From: Oscillospiraceae bacterium Marseille-Q3528
GTDB taxonomy: Bacteria > Bacillota > Clostridia > Lachnospirales > Lachnospiraceae
DNA length: 64,000 bases
Direction: 5' to 3'
Assembly (NCBI GenBank): GCA_018223385.1
Contig: JAGTTR010000023.1
Coordinates: forward strand, 1-64,000
The position numbers were made by a program, and so were the translations under genes. Of the stretch, positions 35,427-44,888 are shown piece by piece; positions within the stretch are counted from its first letter, which is position 1, and each line of letters starts with the position of its first letter. A model generated the notes under the pieces. It was not told the origin of the DNA. It worked only from the letters and a program-made list of their open reading frames with translations, and did no database searches.

Positions 35427-36428
35427 ATGTTGAGTTTTTTGCTTGCATTTATTCCGAGAGCGATCGTGCAGGGTATCCCGCTGCTGTACGGAAGTACCGG
35501 CGAGATCATCACGGAGAAATCCGGTAACCTGAACTTAGGCATCCCGGGCGTCATGTATGTGGGCGCCATCAGCGGTGTCATCGGTTCCTTCTTCTATGAG
35601 CATTCCGTGGGGGACGCGTCGGCCATGAACCCGGTGCTGGCGGTGCTCATTCCGGTGCTGTGTTGCCTGCTGGGCGCACTGCTCATGGGCCTTCTGTACT
35701 GCTTCCTCACCGTTACCCTGCGGGCCAACCAGAACGTGACCGGCCTTGCCATGACCACCTTTGGTGTGGGCTTCGGCAACTTCTTCGGCGGTTCCCTGAT
35801 CAAGCTGGTGGACAGCGACGTGCCGTCCATTGCCCTGACCGCAACGAGTAACTTTTTCAGCAAATCCCTGCCTTTCGCAGGAAAAATGGGCGGCTTCGGC
35901 AAACTGTTCCTGTCCTACGGCTTTCTGGCGTATCTGGCAGTCATCATTGCCCTGGCGGCATCCTATATTCTCAATCACACCCGGACGGGACTTCACCTGC
36001 GGGCCGTGGGCGAGAATCCTAACACGGCGGATGCAGCGGGCATCAATGTGACGAAGTATAAATATTTTGCCACCTGTATCGGCTGCATGATCGCTGGTCT
36101 GGGCGGCCTGTATTATGTGATGGACTACGCCTGCGGCGTATGGTCCAACGACGCTTTCGGTGACAGAGGCTGGCTCGCCATCGCCCTTGTGATCTTCACC
36201 ATCTGGCGTCCGAACTTGAGCGTTCTGGCATCCTTCCTGTTCGGCGGCCTGTACATCCTGTACCTGTATCTGCCCACCGGCATGGATCATATGGAATACC
36301 AGGAGCTGTATAAAATGATCCCCTACGTGGTAACTCTGGTCGTTCTGGTGGTGACCAGCATGCGCAGCAAGCGGGAAAATCAGCCTCCGGCAAGTCTCGG
36401 TCTGGCGTACTTCCGCGAGGAAAGATAA
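35427..36428 (+). CDS. Nucleoside-type ABC importer permease 2
   Basis: This 333-residue permease (like NupQ/YufQ) has about eight to nine membrane segments. It has the N-terminal signature TEKSGNLNLGIPGVMYVGA and the coupling motif AVGENPNTADAAGINVTKYKY. With permease 1 it forms the membrane channel. It ends before a terminator at 36495-36538. Confidence 0.93.
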   Translation: MLSFLLAFIPRAIVQGIPLLYGSTGEIITEKSGNLNLGIPGVMYVGAISGVIGSFFYEHSVGDASAMNPVLAVLIPVLCCLLGALLMGLLYCFLTVTLRANQNVTGLAMTTFGVGFGNFFGGSLIKLVDSDVPSIALTATSNFFSKSLPFAGKMGGFGKLFLSYGFLAYLAVIIALAASYILNHTRTGLHLRAVGENPNTADAAGINVTKYKYFATCIGCMIAGLGGLYYVMDYACGVWSNDAFGDRGWLAIALVIFTIWRPNLSVLASFLFGGLYILYLYLPTGMDHMEYQELYKMIPYVVTLVVLVVTSMRSKRENQPPASLGLAYFREER

Positions 36429-36494
36429 AGGGATAGCTGAAAGCGGGAGATCAGGAGAGAACTCTGGGAAATAGAAATGTGATAAAAATACAAG

Positions 36495-36538
36495 AGGCAG
36501 CCCTCATCACAGGATAAATGTGAAGGGGCTGCCTTTTA
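36495..36538. terminator. Terminator between the importer and the copper operon
   Basis: AGGCAGCCC (36495-36503) and GGGCTGCCT (36526-36534) form a 9-bp stem followed by TTTT on the plus strand. The copZ-like gene ends at 36540 on the minus strand, so the hairpin can serve both. Confidence 0.8.
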
Positions 36539-36539
36539 C

Positions 36540-36797
36540 TTACTTGCGGAATCCGAACAGGCCTTTTTTCTCATAGGGCTTGGCGGAAACAGAGGTTACG
36601 GTATAACCGGTCTTGTCAATGGTTTCGCGCAGCTTGTCCTCCGGGATATCCTCCTCGGTGAGGATCACGGTCTGTCCCTTGCTGTGGGAAGAGGTTACCT
36701 TCTTCACGGACGGGAATGCGGCTCTCACCGTATCGTTTACGTGCGCCTCGCAATGTCCACACATCATACCTTCTACACCAACTGTAATTTCTGTCAT
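36540..36797 (-). CDS. copZ: Copper chaperone (HMA domain)
   Basis: The 85-residue protein is one HMA domain ([20 protein letters not shown]) with copper ligands Cys13 and Cys16. A short basic-aromatic tail, KKGLFGFRK, ends it. It should hand Cu(I) to CopA. It has GAGG before the ATG and lies 201 bp after copA, with its own AT-rich upstream region and a hairpin at 36876-36905. Its [11 protein letters not shown] core is the same as in the C-terminal HMA of CopA. Confidence 0.9.
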   Translation of the reverse strand: MTEITVGVEGMMCGHCEAHVNDTVRAAFPSVKKVTSSHSKGQTVILTEEDIPEDKLRETIDKTGYTVTSVSAKPYEKKGLFGFRK

Positions 36798-36875
36798 TTT
36801 CTTTTCCTCCTATACTTCTTTTTTATTATGATAAACAATGGTTTTGATTGTTTCAAATCATTCCTGTTTTTATCT

Positions 36876-36905
36876 CGTGTGAAGAACGTGTTTTATGTTC
36901 ACACG
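36876..36905 (-). other. Hairpin in the copA-copZ gap
   Basis: An 8-bp perfect stem, CGTGTGAA and TTCACACG, has a 14-nt loop. No T run follows on either strand, so it may be a processing site or an operator rather than a terminator. Confidence 0.4.
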
Positions 36906-36998
36906 GATATTAAAATGTATTCAGGAATTGTTTTTTCAACAGATATCGATTGATTTGTCTTTCCTCGAAATCTGTTGTCGATGGAAAATCCTGTAGGA

Positions 36999-39689
36999 TT
37001 ATCGTAACACTTTCTTTAAATCATATCCAGCTTCTTTGATGGTCGCTTTCAGTGTCTGGTCGGAGACTTCCCCGGACAGGTGCACAACGGCGGTGCCTGC
37101 CTCGTGGCTGGCAGTAGCTTCTGTTACACCGTCCAATGCCTCCAGGGCGGATTTCACATGGGCTTCGCAGTGGCCGCACATCATTCCTTTGATTTTCAGG
37201 GTGATGACGGTGTCGTTGCTGTTACCATCTATTGCTGTGCTCTGATTGGTAACGCTGTTGCTCTGCGCGGATGCATCTGAGGACATCTGGTCTGCAGTGC
37301 GGGTGTTGCCTGCGGCTGTCTGTGATGTTTTGGTATTTGCAGCAACTGCGCCTGTATCGGCACTGACATCGGTTGTACTGCTGAGTAACGGGGCGTTTCC
37401 CAGGGCGTTTTTATGGGGCTTGTCGTGGCTGGCGTCATGCATCTTGAAGAAATTCAGGCGTAGGGCGTTGGTAACCACGCAGAAGCTGGAAAGGCTCATG
37501 GCTGCGGCACCGAACATGGGGTTCAGGGTCAGGTGGAACAGCGGAATCCACACACCGGCAGCCAGCGGGATACCGATGATATTGTAAATAAAGGCCCAGA
37601 ACAGGTTCTCATGGATGTTGCGTAAGGTAGCGCGGCTCAGCCGGATAGCAGCGGGCACGTCGGACAGGCGGCTCTTCATGAGCACGATGTCAGCGGCATC
37701 GATGGCGATGTCGGTTCCGGCGCCGATGGCGATACCGATGTCAGCGGAGGTCAGGGCAGGTGCATCGTTGATGCCGTCGCCTACCATGGCAACCTTGCCC
37801 TTCTTTTTCAGACGGCTGATGACCGCCTCTTTGCCGTCCGGCAGTACCCCGGCGATGACTTCATCTACACCGGCCTCCGCGCCGATGGCTTTGGCGGTGC
37901 GCTCGTTATCGCCTGTGAGCATTACCACATGGATGCCCATGTTCTGTAATTCTTTCACGGCCCGGGGGCTGTCCTCTTTGATCACGTCAGCCACGGCAAT
38001 GATACCGATGAGCTGCCCATCCTCACTGAAAAACAGCGGTGTCTTGCCTTTTTCTGCCAGGGCGCTGGCCTGTGCTTTCAGGTCTTCCGGCACGGCAGCA
38101 TTTTTCTCGATGAAGGAAAGATTACCGCCTGCCAGGGTATGGCCGTTTAACACACCGGTGAGGCCGTTGCCGGGAACAGCTGTAAACTGCTCGGTGTCTC
38201 CGCCGTCAATGCCCCGCTCCTGTGCCAGGGCCAGGACAGCCCGGGACAGCGGGTGTTCACTTTTCTTTTCCAGTGCGCAGGCTTTGGCGAGAAGGGTTTC
38301 TTCGGTATAGCCGCCAGCGGGAAGAATGTCGGTTACCCGGGGTTCACCGCTGGTGATGGTGCCTGTTTTATCCAGGGCAACGATCTGGATCTTGCCGGTC
38401 TCTTCCAGAGAAACGGCGGTTTTGAACATGGTGCCGTGCTTGGCGCCCATGCCGTTGCCTACCATGATGGCAACCGGGGTGGCAAGACCCAGGGCGCAGG
38501 GGCAGCTGATGACGAGAACGGAAATGCCTCTTGCCAGGGCGAAACCAATGGTTTGTCCGGCTAGCAGCCACACGATGGTGGTAATGATGGCAATGGTAAT
38601 TACGGTAGGAACGAAAACGCCGGATACCCGGTCAGCCACTTTGGCGATGGGGGCTTTGGTGGCAGCGGCGTCGCTGACCATCTGGATGATCTGGGACAGA
38701 GTGGTGTCCTCACCCACACGGGTGGCTTCGCAGATCAAATGGCCGGACTGATTCAGAGTTGCGGCAGAAACGGTATCTCCCGGGGCCTTGTCCACGGGGA
38801 TGCTCTCGCCGGTGAGGGCGGATTCGTTGACGGCACTGGTGCCCTCGGCAACCACGCCGTCTACAGGGATATTTTCACCCGGGCGTACCACAAAACGGTC
38901 GCCGATGTGTACCTGTTCGATGGGAATCTCGGTCTCCACGCCATCCTTTAAAACAACGGCGGTCTTGGGAGCCAGCTTCATGAGGCTCTTCAGCGCGTCC
39001 GTTGTTTTTCCCTTGGAGCGGGCCTCCAGCATTTTACCCACAGTGATCAGCGTCAGGATCATGGCTGCGGACTCAAAATAAAACTCATGCATGTAGGACA
39101 TAACTGCCTCGGCATCTCCCTGCACCTGGGCACCGGTCATGGCGAACAGGGCATACACGCTGTAAACGAAAGCGGCGGTGGAACCCAGGGCAACCAGGGT
39201 ATCCATGTTGGGCGCCCGGTGGGCCAGGCTCTTAAAGCCATTGATGAAAAATTTCTGGTTCACCACCATGACAGCCACGGTGAACAAAAGCTGTACCAGA
39301 CCCATGGCGATGTGGTTGCCGTCAAAGAAGTGCGGCAGCGGCCAGCCCCACATCATATGTCCCATGGAAAAATACATGAGGGGGATCAGCAGGCAGAGGG
39401 AAACGATGAGCCGTTTTTTCAAAAGCGGTGTCTCCTTGTCTTTCAGCATATCCTCATAGTCAGAGGCGCTGCCGCCCGCATTTTTGGTGGCGCCTTTCAG
39501 GGAAGCGCCGTATCCGGCGTTGACTACCGCCTCGATGATGTCCTGGGAGGAAGCGGTGCCTTCCACGCCCATGGAGTTGGTCAGCAGGCTGACCGAGCAG
39601 GAGGTGACGCCGGGCACCTTCTGGACGGCCTTCTCGACCCGGGTGCTGCAGGCGGCACAGCTCATGCCTGTAACGTTATATTGTTCCAT
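36999..39689 (-). CDS. copA: Copper-exporting P-type ATPase with N- and C-terminal HMA domains
   Basis: The 896-residue P1B-1 ATPase has an N-terminal HMA ([15 protein letters not shown]) and eight membrane segments, with the CPC metal site in [12 protein letters not shown]. It carries TGES, the phosphorylation motif DKTGT, TGDN and [10 protein letters not shown]. After the last membrane segment a linker of about 80 residues rich in Ser, Thr, Asn and Ala leads to a second HMA ([17 protein letters not shown]). Most CopA proteins carry all their HMA domains at the N terminus, so the C-terminal one is unusual. It exports Cu(I) from the cytosol. AAAGGAC precedes the ATG. Confidence 0.95.
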   Translation of the reverse strand: MEQYNVTGMSCAACSTRVEKAVQKVPGVTSCSVSLLTNSMGVEGTASSQDIIEAVVNAGYGASLKGATKNAGGSASDYEDMLKDKETPLLKKRLIVSLCLLIPLMYFSMGHMMWGWPLPHFFDGNHIAMGLVQLLFTVAVMVVNQKFFINGFKSLAHRAPNMDTLVALGSTAAFVYSVYALFAMTGAQVQGDAEAVMSYMHEFYFESAAMILTLITVGKMLEARSKGKTTDALKSLMKLAPKTAVVLKDGVETEIPIEQVHIGDRFVVRPGENIPVDGVVAEGTSAVNESALTGESIPVDKAPGDTVSAATLNQSGHLICEATRVGEDTTLSQIIQMVSDAAATKAPIAKVADRVSGVFVPTVITIAIITTIVWLLAGQTIGFALARGISVLVISCPCALGLATPVAIMVGNGMGAKHGTMFKTAVSLEETGKIQIVALDKTGTITSGEPRVTDILPAGGYTEETLLAKACALEKKSEHPLSRAVLALAQERGIDGGDTEQFTAVPGNGLTGVLNGHTLAGGNLSFIEKNAAVPEDLKAQASALAEKGKTPLFFSEDGQLIGIIAVADVIKEDSPRAVKELQNMGIHVVMLTGDNERTAKAIGAEAGVDEVIAGVLPDGKEAVISRLKKKGKVAMVGDGINDAPALTSADIGIAIGAGTDIAIDAADIVLMKSRLSDVPAAIRLSRATLRNIHENLFWAFIYNIIGIPLAAGVWIPLFHLTLNPMFGAAAMSLSSFCVVTNALRLNFFKMHDASHDKPHKNALGNAPLLSSTTDVSADTGAVAANTKTSQTAAGNTRTADQMSSDASAQSNSVTNQSTAIDGNSNDTVITLKIKGMMCGHCEAHVKSALEALDGVTEATASHEAGTAVVHLSGEVSDQTLKATIKEAGYDLKKVLR

Positions 39690-39787
39690 TTGTCTCAGTC
39701 CTTTCTTGAAATGTCGTAAATCTACATACCCTTTTGTGCTCGCATGTAGCCGGGAAGGGATGCTGTTTTCTGCATTGCGGATGGATT

Positions 39788-40135
39788 TTAGCGCATCAGT
39801 TTTTGCAGAAGTGTCACCAGCTCTTCGATGACTTCATCGTTGCCCTGGCGGATATTATCAGCCACGCAGGTGCGCACATGATTGGCAAGGAGCACCTTGT
39901 TGAAGCTGTTCAGCGCTGCGTTGACGGCGGCCACCTGCACGAGGATGTCAGCGCAGTAGGCGTCATTTTCCAGCATGTTCTGAATGCCGCGCACCTGGCC
40001 CTCGATGCGTTTCAGGCGGTTCATCAGGTCGCGCCGTTCCTTGTCGGTGCGCTCCTTTGTCTTTGCGTGTGTGTCACCGCAGCAGCAACAGACTTTTTCC
40101 TGCGGTGTTGCCGGGGATTGTATTTGTTCACTCAT
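39788..40135 (-). CDS. csoR: CsoR-family copper-sensing repressor
   Basis: I chose ATG 40135 ([11 protein letters not shown]), with AAGGAG upstream, over the longer frame from 40255, which would run through the operators. The 115-residue protein has the CsoR copper ligands Cys61, His86 and Cys90, with the same spacing as Mycobacterium CsoR Cys36-His61-Cys65. The N-terminal CCCCGDTH stretch adds further possible metal ligands and is not part of the core family. It should repress its own operon when copper is low. It is first in the operon before copA. Confidence 0.92.
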   Translation of the reverse strand: MSEQIQSPATPQEKVCCCCGDTHAKTKERTDKERRDLMNRLKRIEGQVRGIQNMLENDAYCADILVQVAAVNAALNSFNKVLLANHVRTCVADNIRQGNDEVIEELVTLLQKLMR

Positions 40136-40171
40136 AGTATGATGGCTCCTTATTGATATTTTATGATCAAT

Positions 40172-40230
40172 ATACCCTGAGGGGGTATTTACTACGGTAT
40201 GAATATATACCTGTAGGGGGTATTTGTCAA
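40172..40230 (-). promoter_or_regulatory. csoR-copA promoter with two CsoR operators
   Basis: On the minus strand TTGACA (40230-40225) and TATATT (40207-40202) are 17 bp apart. The 17-bp operator ATACCTGTAGGGGGTAT (40207-40223) fills the spacer. A second copy, ATACCCTGAGGGGGTAT (40172-40188), lies just past the -10 box. Both match the TACCC-N-GGGTA type recognised by CsoR. Binding at the first would cover the promoter, so repression by exclusion is expected. Confidence 0.88.
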
Positions 40231-40266
40231 TACAGAATTTTATCATTTTACGCATTTATTGAAAAA

Positions 40267-40336
40267 CAGTTCACCCGCGCCATTCGCAAAACCGCATCTG
40301 CGATGCTTTCCGCTGCGATGCAGCTCACTTTTGCTC
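40267..40336 (-). repeat. Half copy of the 59.2-kb palindromic element
   Basis: These 70 nt are the reverse complement of 59259-59328, with 7 mismatches and no gaps by eye. The outer end is CAGTTCAC, the same terminal sequence as the full element. The other half is missing. It lies in the 323-bp gap between csoR and the MBOAT gene; the remainder of that gap holds the CsoR operators and AT-rich promoter-like DNA. Confidence 0.85.
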
Positions 40337-40458
40337 GTCAAAAATATTACAATATTCTAAAATTTTGGAAATCGTTCCCCACAACGGTTTTTTTCATATA
40401 TAATATGGTTGGTGTGAATACACTGTAGAGAAACAGGGACAGGAAACGGAAAGAGAAA

Positions 40459-41796
40459 ATGGCATTTGACAGTTTTGAATTTTTATTCCGGTTTTTACCG
40501 GTTTTTTTCATGATATATTATCTCGCGCAGCCCAGATACCGGAACGCGCTGCTGCTGGTGGGCAGCTTCGTGTTCTACGCTTCAGGGCGGGTGGAGCATG
40601 CGGCGCTGCTGGCGGTGTGCGTGCTGGTGAATTTCTGGTGTGCTCGCCGGATGGAGAAACAGGAGAAGGGCAGGAAGTTGTGGTTATGGGCTGCACTTAC
40701 TTATGATTTCAGTGTGCTGATCTTCTTCAAATATACAGGGCTGGCCGGGGCGCTGCCGCTGGGTATCAGCTTTTATACGTTTCAGATCACCGGCTATATG
40801 ATCGATGTCTACCGGAAAAAGTTCCCGGCGGAGCAGTCGCTGTTAAAGCTGGGCACCTATCTGACCATGTTTTCGCAGCTGGCCTCCGGCCCCATCGTGA
40901 ATTACGGGGAAGTCCGGGAGGCGCTGGGGAAACGGGAGCTGTCGGCGGAGGGGCTGGAAGAGGGCTTGCGCATGCTGATCCTGGGACTGGGAGCGAAGGT
41001 GCTGGTGGCAGACCGGATCGGCCTTTTGTGGAACGACATCCAGACCATCGGCTTTGCCAGCATTTCCACACCGCTGGCGTGGATGGGGGCGTTTGGCTAC
41101 TCGCTGGAGCTGTATTTTGATTTCGCGGGTTATTCCATGATGGCCATAGGCATCGGCAAAATGCTGGGGTTTGCCATCCCGGAGAATTTTCATTTCCCGT
41201 ATATGTCCAAATCGGTTACGGAATTCTGGCGGCGGTGGCACATCACGCTGGGCCGCTGGTTCCGGGAGTATGTATATATCCCCCTGGGGGGTAACCGGAA
41301 AGGAAAGGCGCGGACGTTTCTGAACCTGATCGTGGTGTGGAGCCTGACGGCGCTGTGGCACGGCTCGAAGCTGAATTTCCTTATCTGGGGCGGTGCGCTG
41401 CTGGCGCTGATGCTGGTGGAAAAGCTGTTTTTGTTCCGGTTTCTGGATAAAAGTAAGGTCATCGGGCACCTGTATGTGCTCTTTTTCCTGCCGCTGACGT
41501 GGGTGGCTTTTGCCATCACGGATGTGCAGCAGCTGGGCGTGTATATTACGCGGCTGTTTCCGTTTTTCGGGGCGGGTGCTGCGGGGGCGCAGCCATTGGA
41601 TTACGTGCAGAAATGGCAGTCCTACTGGCCGTTGTTTGTGGTGGGCGTGTTGTTTTCCACGCCGCTTCCGGCCCGGCTGTTTGAGAAAATCCGGGAAAAA
41701 TGGACAGGTGCGGTGTGCATCGTGGCGGTGCTGGCGGCGTCGGTTTACTATATGACCGTGTCGGCCAATAATCCGTTCCTGTATTTTAGCTTTTAA
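40459..41796 (+). CDS. MBOAT-family membrane O-acyltransferase (AlgI/DltB-like)
   Basis: The 445-residue protein has about ten to eleven membrane segments. It carries the MBOAT signatures WRRWHITLGRWFREYVYIPL with GGNRKG following, and the catalytic His in LTALWHGSKLNFLIWG. These enzymes pass acyl groups across the membrane to a cell-surface polymer. An SGNH-type partner follows 18 bp later, as AlgJ/AlgX or PatB follow in other systems. No dlt genes are present, so the acceptor may be a polysaccharide or peptidoglycan rather than teichoic acid. Confidence 0.92.
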   Translation: MAFDSFEFLFRFLPVFFMIYYLAQPRYRNALLLVGSFVFYASGRVEHAALLAVCVLVNFWCARRMEKQEKGRKLWLWAALTYDFSVLIFFKYTGLAGALPLGISFYTFQITGYMIDVYRKKFPAEQSLLKLGTYLTMFSQLASGPIVNYGEVREALGKRELSAEGLEEGLRMLILGLGAKVLVADRIGLLWNDIQTIGFASISTPLAWMGAFGYSLELYFDFAGYSMMAIGIGKMLGFAIPENFHFPYMSKSVTEFWRRWHITLGRWFREYVYIPLGGNRKGKARTFLNLIVVWSLTALWHGSKLNFLIWGGALLALMLVEKLFLFRFLDKSKVIGHLYVLFFLPLTWVAFAITDVQQLGVYITRLFPFFGAGAAGAQPLDYVQKWQSYWPLFVVGVLFSTPLPARLFEKIREKWTGAVCIVAVLAASVYYMTVSANNPFLYFSF

Positions 41797-41814
41797 AGTG
41801 CATTAGATTGGATA

Positions 41815-42933
41815 ATGGGGATGAAATGGATGAAACGATGGAAAGGGTGTAAGGTATGCATCCTTCTGGCCGTCGGCTGGCTGGTGTTGTCGGCGGTGGG
41901 ATATATGGAAAAAGATGATGTGTATGCCGGGTACACGGTGGATACCCGGACGACACCGTATTTTGAACTGGTATTTGCCGGGCTTCACGACGGTATCTAC
42001 CCCTGGAGTGCACCCCGGAAGCAGACGGTGGCAAGCGAGGCAGAAACGGCGGGGCAGGGCGCACAGCCCGGCAGCGCTTCGGATCAGACGGTGGAGGCAG
42101 CCGGGCAGCCTGGCGAAGGCGGAAACGGAGATGCGGCGGGCACAGCAGAAGAACCGCCGAAACCGAAGGAATTCGTGGAGGTGGGCGACGATTATTTTGC
42201 GGACGCCCTGTTTATCGGGGATTCCCGAACGGTGGGCCTGCGGGATTACGGGCATATGGACAATGCCTCTTTCTTTGCATCGGTGGGGCTGACTGTGTAC
42301 GACATGTGGGATAAGACCATCACGGCGAAGCTGGCGCCGGGGAATCTGGTAACAGAAAGTGACGGTACGGCAGACAGTGAAGCCGCAGGAGACGGCAGCG
42401 GAGAAGATCAGATAGTGTCGGATGGAACAGATCAGTCGGAGGAAGCGCAGGCAGCGTTGGACGGAGCAGAGCAGTCTGGAGAAGCCCAGGTAGCAACGGA
42501 ACCGGTTGTGGAGCAGATGACATTGGAGGAGGTGCTGACCACCCGGCATTTTGGGAAGATTTATCTCCAGATCGGTATCAACGAGATGGGCACGGGTACA
42601 GTGGATACCTTTATGAAGAAATATGAAGAGGCGGTGCAGCGGATCGGGGAATTGCAGCCGGATGCAATTATCTACGTGGAGGCCATCATGAAGGTTGGAA
42701 AAGAAAAATCAGAGACAGATCCGATTTTCAATAATGCCGGGATCACCGAGCGTAATGACCGGATCGCTCAGCTGGCGGACGGGCAGAAAATTTTTTACAT
42801 AGATATGAATGAAGTGGTGTGTGATGAGGAGGGCAATTTAAGTGCTGAGGAATCCTTTGATCAGCTGCATTTGTATGGCGGCAATTACGGACTTTGGGTG
42901 GATTTTTTGAAGACGAAGGGGATTGAAAAATAA
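41815..42933 (+). CDS. SGNH/GDSL-type membrane-anchored partner of the MBOAT protein
   Basis: The 372-residue protein has an N-terminal membrane anchor (VCILLAVGWLVLSAVGYM) and then an extracytoplasmic SGNH fold. Block I is FIGDSRTVGL with the catalytic Ser, block III GINEMG supplies Asn, and block V DQLHL the Asp and His. An acidic insert of about 60 residues (roughly 175-235, Glu/Ala/Asp/Gly/Gln-rich) interrupts the fold. It likely transfers acyl groups from the MBOAT protein to the acceptor. The start could also be ATG 41821 or 41830. Confidence 0.85.
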   Translation: MGMKWMKRWKGCKVCILLAVGWLVLSAVGYMEKDDVYAGYTVDTRTTPYFELVFAGLHDGIYPWSAPRKQTVASEAETAGQGAQPGSASDQTVEAAGQPGEGGNGDAAGTAEEPPKPKEFVEVGDDYFADALFIGDSRTVGLRDYGHMDNASFFASVGLTVYDMWDKTITAKLAPGNLVTESDGTADSEAAGDGSGEDQIVSDGTDQSEEAQAALDGAEQSGEAQVATEPVVEQMTLEEVLTTRHFGKIYLQIGINEMGTGTVDTFMKKYEEAVQRIGELQPDAIIYVEAIMKVGKEKSETDPIFNNAGITERNDRIAQLADGQKIFYIDMNEVVCDEEGNLSAEESFDQLHLYGGNYGLWVDFLKTKGIEK

Positions 42934-42975
42934 ATTTCTTAACGAAATATTTATAAAATTTACAGGTGCTTTTGC

Positions 42976-43040
42976 TTGACGGAATGTTTTTGGAACCCTA
43001 TAATAGGAGACAGTTTCCGGCCGACCGACTGGTCGGTCGG
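42976..43040 (+). promoter_or_regulatory. Promoter and TetR-type operator of the RND operon
   Basis: TTGACG (42976-42981) and TATAAT (42999-43004) are exactly 17 bp apart. The near-perfect palindrome CCGACCGACTGGTCGGTCGG (43021-43040) lies just past the expected start of transcription and has the ACCGAC/GTCGGT look of TetR-family operators. The TetR gene at the end of the operon is the obvious candidate to bind it, giving autorepression. Confidence 0.85.
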
Positions 43041-43152
43041 ATTTTTGTTTCTGTGGGAAGGGGAGAAAATCCAGACTCACAGGAGATGTCAGAAAATAAC
43101 GCATAACGGGGAAAACGGTTGCGTGTGCTTTATGAAAAAGAGGAGGTCCAAT

Positions 43153-44886
43153 ATGAAAAACAGACGTGTATTGGCACTGGGGCTGGTGATCGTGCTGGGG
43201 GTATCCATCACGGGATGCAGCAGCAAGAAGCAGACCGAGGTGACTGCAGAGAAGGTAAATGTAGAGGTACAGACTCCGGGATCCGGGGAAGTGGCACTGG
43301 ATACGGATTATATAGGAACGGTTTCTCCGGAGCAGCAGGTGTATGTGACGCCTCTCGTGTCGGGAACGGTGACGCAGGTGAACTATGCTGTGGGAGATAC
43401 CGTACAGGAAGGCGATGTCCTGTTTAAAATTGACGATGAGGCGGCACAGCTGCAGATGAGCAGCGCGAAAGCCGCTTACAGTCAGGCCGCTGCAGGGGTA
43501 ACTGCGGCCACCGGTGGATCCCGGCATCTGCAAAATTACCAGACCGAGCAGAGCATTGATACGCTGGAGGACAGTCTGGATAAGGTGCGCAGCAGCATTT
43601 CAGATATGCAGGGGCAGATCGATACGCTGGGACAGCAGCAGGAGCAGCTGACGCAGGCAGTGCAGGGGGCACAGGCTGGGGCCGAGGCGAAGAATCAGGC
43701 ATTGGCCCAGGCTCAGGTACGCCTGGATGATCTGAATAAAGAATTGGAAGCTCTGGAAAATCCAGGTACAGATGAGTCTGGCGTGGAATTACCCAAAAAT
43801 GAAGAAGCAATTAATGCCAAAAAGGCAGAGATTCAGGTGCAGGAGACAACAGTAGCAACGGCCAAACTGGATCTGGCAACAGCCCAGTCACAGCTTTCCG
43901 ACGCCCAGGCCGGTCTTTCTCAGGTGACCTCCGGCAAATCCCAGCTGGAATCCGCCCTGGAGACAGCCAAATCCCAGAAGGACACCTTAAAAGATAATCT
44001 GAAAACCGCCCAGGACACCTACGACATCACCCAGGATGAGGTATATCCCCAGACGGATGCTACCTATGCGGCCCAGCTTTCCGCAGCGGGTGTCGGTGTA
44101 AAGTCCGCTCAGTATCAGCTGGATTTCTACACCGTGACAGCGCCAATTTCCGGACAGGTGGAAACAGTTTCTGTGGAAAAGGATGCCATGGCGGCAGCCG
44201 GTAACGTTGCCTTTGTTATTTCCAATAAGAATTCCATGACAGTGACCTTTCAGGTAGCTGAAAAAGTGAAGGATCAGCTGCAGGTAGGGGATGCCATCAC
44301 TGTGGAGCGGGGCGACGAGACTTTTGGCGGCACCATCATAGAGGTGGGCACCATGGCCGGGGCCCAGACCAAGCTGTTCCAGATCAAAGCGACCATTCCC
44401 GGGGGCAGCGACAAGCTGCCCAGTGGCGTATCCGTAAAGGTACATGCCACAACCCAGCGGGAAGAGGGCGATCTGATCATCCCTTACGATGCGGTTTATT
44501 TTTCTGCGGGAGATGCGTATGTGTACTGCGTGGAGGACGGCAAGCTGGTGAAGACCCCGGTAACGGTAGGGCTGATGAACGACACCCAGGTGTCTATTGC
44601 AGATGGGCTGACAGCGGACAGTCAGGTGGTCACCACCTGGTCTTCCAAGCTGCGTGACGGCGCGGAAGTCACCATTGTATCCGGTGCAGACAGCACAGAC
44701 GGCAGCAATACTGCATCTACAGACAGCACGGATAGCAGCAACGCAGCCATCGCAGACGGCGACATCACAGCAGACAACGCAGCCGGTGACGCTGCAACCG
44801 GCGATACTGACAACAGTAACGCCGCAGACGGGACAGGTACAGATGACAGCAACAGTGACCGGAAAGATGCGGAGGCAGGGGAGTAA
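43153..44886 (+). CDS. Membrane fusion (adaptor) lipoprotein of the RND pump
   Basis: The start ATG 43153 has AGGAGG at 43141-43146; the open frame upstream contains the promoter and is not coding. The 577-residue lipoprotein has a signal ending SITGC (Cys22) and a biotinyl-lipoyl-like half (VSGTVTQVNYAVGDTVQEGDVLFKI). A long coiled-coil hairpin follows at about 100-310, then the second lipoyl half (APISGQVETVSVEKDAM) and a beta barrel. The tail of about 60 residues is Asp/Ser/Thr/Asn/Ala-rich. It is 2 bp before the pump gene. Confidence 0.92.
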   Translation: MKNRRVLALGLVIVLGVSITGCSSKKQTEVTAEKVNVEVQTPGSGEVALDTDYIGTVSPEQQVYVTPLVSGTVTQVNYAVGDTVQEGDVLFKIDDEAAQLQMSSAKAAYSQAAAGVTAATGGSRHLQNYQTEQSIDTLEDSLDKVRSSISDMQGQIDTLGQQQEQLTQAVQGAQAGAEAKNQALAQAQVRLDDLNKELEALENPGTDESGVELPKNEEAINAKKAEIQVQETTVATAKLDLATAQSQLSDAQAGLSQVTSGKSQLESALETAKSQKDTLKDNLKTAQDTYDITQDEVYPQTDATYAAQLSAAGVGVKSAQYQLDFYTVTAPISGQVETVSVEKDAMAAAGNVAFVISNKNSMTVTFQVAEKVKDQLQVGDAITVERGDETFGGTIIEVGTMAGAQTKLFQIKATIPGGSDKLPSGVSVKVHATTQREEGDLIIPYDAVYFSAGDAYVYCVEDGKLVKTPVTVGLMNDTQVSIADGLTADSQVVTTWSSKLRDGAEVTIVSGADSTDGSNTASTDSTDSSNAAIADGDITADNAAGDAATGDTDNSNAADGTGTDDSNSDRKDAEAGE

Positions 44887-44888
44887 GT

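Noticed and set aside
40136..40255. N-terminal extension of CsoR by 40 residues
   Set aside because: It would run through both CsoR operators and the promoter; ATG 40135 has AAGGAG upstream.
42976..43152. N-terminal extension of the RND adaptor by 59 residues
   Set aside because: The stretch contains the promoter, the palindromic operator and the AGGAGG site; ATG 43153 gives a proper lipoprotein signal.
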